Shown piece by piece: positions 61,295 to 64,000 of a stretch of 64,000 nt of DNA. The translations under genes were made by a program, and so were the position numbers. Source of the stretch: Sinotaia quadrata (Eukaryota > Mollusca > Gastropoda > Architaenioglossa > Viviparidae). The stretch covers positions 33,319,064 through 33,383,063 of the forward strand of contig CM054177.1 of the NCBI GenBank assembly GCA_028829895.1, read 5' to 3'. Position 1 is the stretch's first letter. Every line of letters starts with the position of its first letter. Under the pieces are notes generated by a model. It saw only the letters and a list, made by a program, of their open reading frames with translations, was not told where the DNA came from and did not search any database.

Positions 61295-64000
61295 CTGCAG
61301 CGGGAGATTGCTGTTACATAATCATTAGAAAACTAATAAAAACACATGATGAATTCTACCTCTTATTTTTAATTCGTCTATAAAATTTATGTTAAATGTT
61401 AAAACACATGCTCACACAGACACACTCTGATACAGAATGATAAACTTCACACTTTATGAATGTTTAGGCATTAAGATGACCAATGCTAATTTCTCTTCAA
61501 GAGCTCTGTAATTATTTTTCTAAAGCAGAAGAAATATACTCATTTTCAAGAAGCATTGAAAAAAGCAGGGAAAAGAAATAGTTTCAACTATCTAACGTCT
61601 CAACGTCACTATTTTGCAGGAATATGTAGCATCTAGTGCATAAATTTGATGACTTTCTGCAGTGAGGTTAGAGACTTTAATACAATTATTTGTTAATGTA
61701 ACTTCTATACAATTAAAGATAATTTCTTTATCTAACAAACATTTGTATTATATTTAATGTGACTTAAATCATGTCTGAAAGAAAAATAATTACACTTACT
61801 AAGTGTTTATGCTGAAAATGGGGCCTGGCAGCTACATGTCGTCACAACTGAAATAACTTTACTGAGATCACAACTAATTTTTTAATGCATTTTTCTTTGA
61901 TTTTTGTTCTTGTTGAATAGATGTACTAGTAAAGAATAGCACAATGCTTTCAACAAATTGTGGAAGTCTCCTGCAGCTTATTTTCATTAAAAAGTATTTT
62001 GTGCACACATTTCATTTAGTGATAAAACTTAATCCAGCAATTATATTTTCAGGGTCTTTGCTTTACAAATATTACATTTAAAATATATATTATTAAACAT
62101 AATATTAATTAGTATTTGTTTGTTTAATAATTTACTAGTACATGTATATAAGTAATCTTAGTACATGGGATTTGCAAGTGTTCTCTTAAACATTAATAAA
62201 ATAATATCTAATAATAAATTAATAGTTAAATACATATAGTACTACATGTTTATCTAAAAGTATTTCTATAAATGTATATTCTGGTTTTTAAATGAGTTTT
62301 ACTTTTTATTCATTATATATATATTTTTCATTTATTGCAGTTCTTAAGAGGCTATATTTCCCTTCCCCTACTTTCAAATTATTTTTCTTTTTTACTATTT
62401 TAGTTCCAAAGCATTTTAACTTTATTATAATAAAATTATTTTCTCTAAGAACTAAAAGTTGCATTTAATCTATATATCAAAAGTGTTGTATCAAAATTAT
62501 ATTTCACAATGATTCAAGAAAATGAATGACTGATTAACAATTTAAGACAACTCCTTTAATGTTTCTCTTTGTTTTTTTGAAGCAGTTAGCATTTCTTTTT
62601 TGAAAACTTGACACTTTTTTTGTTTTTGTACATGGAATACTGATTTGCTTACTGTCAAGTGGAGAATGTGGACTATATCTGGATATGATGAACTACAGCA
62701 ATCGTATGTACAGTAAAAATCTTTGTACTGTTAATGAAGTACGGACTGAATGCTGATATAATTAGTTGTACAAACTTTCAAGGTAACCTGTGCATGCACA
62801 TGTTCATTTTATTTAGCATATCATTTAATTATAATAATATATATATATATTCATAAACACATACAATATAGTTAGTTACCTGTGTAAATGGTTATACACT
62901 AGTTATATATGTTATATTTGTTTCACAATAAACTAAAAAAAAAAATGTAAACTGTTTTCTAAATTGTAGACATATGTGTGGATGTTTTAAAATAAGCATA
63001 CATAGAACAACAAAATAAAGCAAATTGGAGTGATGCAAGTTTGACCTCTTTCAAAATATTTTATAATAAAGGTATGCAAAAATTAAAACAGTAAACATAA
63101 AATGATTGTATCAGATAGACTGTAACAAATTCCTCTTTCTTTAATATATGAACCATTTTTTGTAAGACATAATTTCAGAGATATGAAATTTTACAATTTG
63201 TCTTAACGTTTTGCCATCTTTAGTCCAAATGTTTAAATTTGCTTGTTTAAAGATGTTTGAAGCCTAATTGGCTTTTAGATCAGTGTCTTTGGAAAAAATT
63301 GGGATAAAACACCTTGCTACTTTATTGTTTTGAATATATAAAGAATACATTTTAAGCCACTTCTTTGAATATTATGTCTTGAAAATGTATTTTATAATAT
63401 GTTATGAGGACATTTACATGATGAAGAACTAAGTTTGCACATAGTTTGTAAAATATATTCCGTATTTTTATCATTTATAATAATAAGTTATGTTATAATT
63501 TGAATATTGCCACATATTCTAATACTTTCACATTAATTTCATTTATAGTCATAGAATAATTTTTAAATGCTTTAAATGAATACTAAATTATTTGTATATA
63601 TGATATAATTATTTATCAGAACCCATATAAGATTAACATCAGCAAATTCCACTACTTTACACACAATGAATACGTTATGACTAGGTATCACATTTACTTT
63701 TTTCATCTCTTTGGTTTTATACATGGTTTTATTACTTCAATAATGTACTCAGTCTGAAACTTATAATTATTTTTTATACTTTTTAATTTCATTTCTGTGT
63801 TAAATATTTCATATAGTGCAAGATCACTAAGAAAAACAATATATATAACAAAATTTTATGTAATAAATGAACTGACTTGTTTTATAATACCTTTAATCAA
63901 GCCAATCAAAGAAGGACTGCTCAATTTACAATGAACTGGTCCATAAGAAAAATATTAATAATCACAATTATATTAGTCACATAAGTGAAATCCTTCAAAC
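61295..64000. other. Upstream ASB intron or gene region, AT-rich, no exon recognised
   Basis: The reading frame requires at least one more exon upstream, ending in phase 2. Candidate acceptor-donor pairs at 61847-61800 and about 62690-62650, and a donor-like site near 63893, do not give a compatible open frame. The first exons probably lie beyond 64000. Confidence 0.55.

Noticed and set aside
61800..61847. 48-nt GC-richer micro-exon with good acceptor (ttatttcag) and donor (gtaagtg), minus strand
   Set aside because: In the phase required by the next ASB exon it contains a TAG. It could only be a 5' UTR or alternative exon, and no transcript evidence is available.
63893..63960. Possible upstream ASB exon ending in AAAG|GTATTA, minus strand
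   Set aside because: The frame compatible with the next exon has a TAA stop, and the open frame does not look like an ankyrin helix.

Overview
The window looks like a piece of a repeat-rich, AT-rich animal genome, most probably a coleoid cephalopod (octopus-like). This is an inference. It rests on very low gene density, wall-to-wall minisatellites, long (CA)n/(CT)n/(TA)n tracts, a degraded non-LTR retrotransposon C-terminus of a type I recall as common in octopus genomes, and an intron-rich ankyrin/SOCS-box gene. No prokaryotic, viral or organellar features were seen.

Only one protein-coding gene can be supported: the 3' part of an ankyrin-repeat and SOCS-box (ASB family) gene on the minus strand. 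Its four exons lie at 61294-61053, 60234-60054, 56786-55960 and 53841-53651. They join in frame through consensus splice sites into a 479-residue C-terminal product. It carries about seven ankyrin units, a long middle exon and a terminal SOCS box with a clear Elongin-BC motif. ASB proteins are substrate receptors of Cullin-5 ubiquitin ligases. The 5' exons lie beyond the right edge or were not recognised in 61295-64000.

Layout. 1-2866 is a long direct duplication (offset 2063 bp). 3.9-13.4 kb holds a series of minisatellites, one SINE-like element and an unclassified GC-richer block. 13.47-18.91 kb is a large satellite of about 33 monomers of about 160 bp. It has a nine-monomer higher-order repeat of 1443 bp, and a 34-bp internal segment occurs in both orientations. 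18.9-24.4 kb has a second SINE-like copy and plain AT-rich DNA. 24.4-30.7 kb has a 47-bp-type minisatellite, a displaced 288-bp copy of it, a LINE fragment and a hAT remnant. 33-38 kb has an inverted pair of dispersed elements ending in (TG)n, a duplicated 0.6-kb unit and two insertions of a tiny GC-rich element with target-site duplications. 40-46 kb is again minisatellites. 46.1-50.1 kb has two 1.5-kb LTR-like direct repeats. 53.6-64 kb is the ASB gene with repeat-filled introns.

The most notable structures are: (i) two minisatellites in the ASB introns whose units copy the neighbouring splice sites (a 5' site and a 3' site); (ii) a 1232-bp hAT-like transposon that split one of these minisatellites and left an 8-bp target duplication; (iii) the satellite with a spread micro-inversion and higher-order structure; (iv) the 50-bp insertions with target duplications. 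No clearly new multi-gene system is visible. Everything here was read by eye without alignment or database search.
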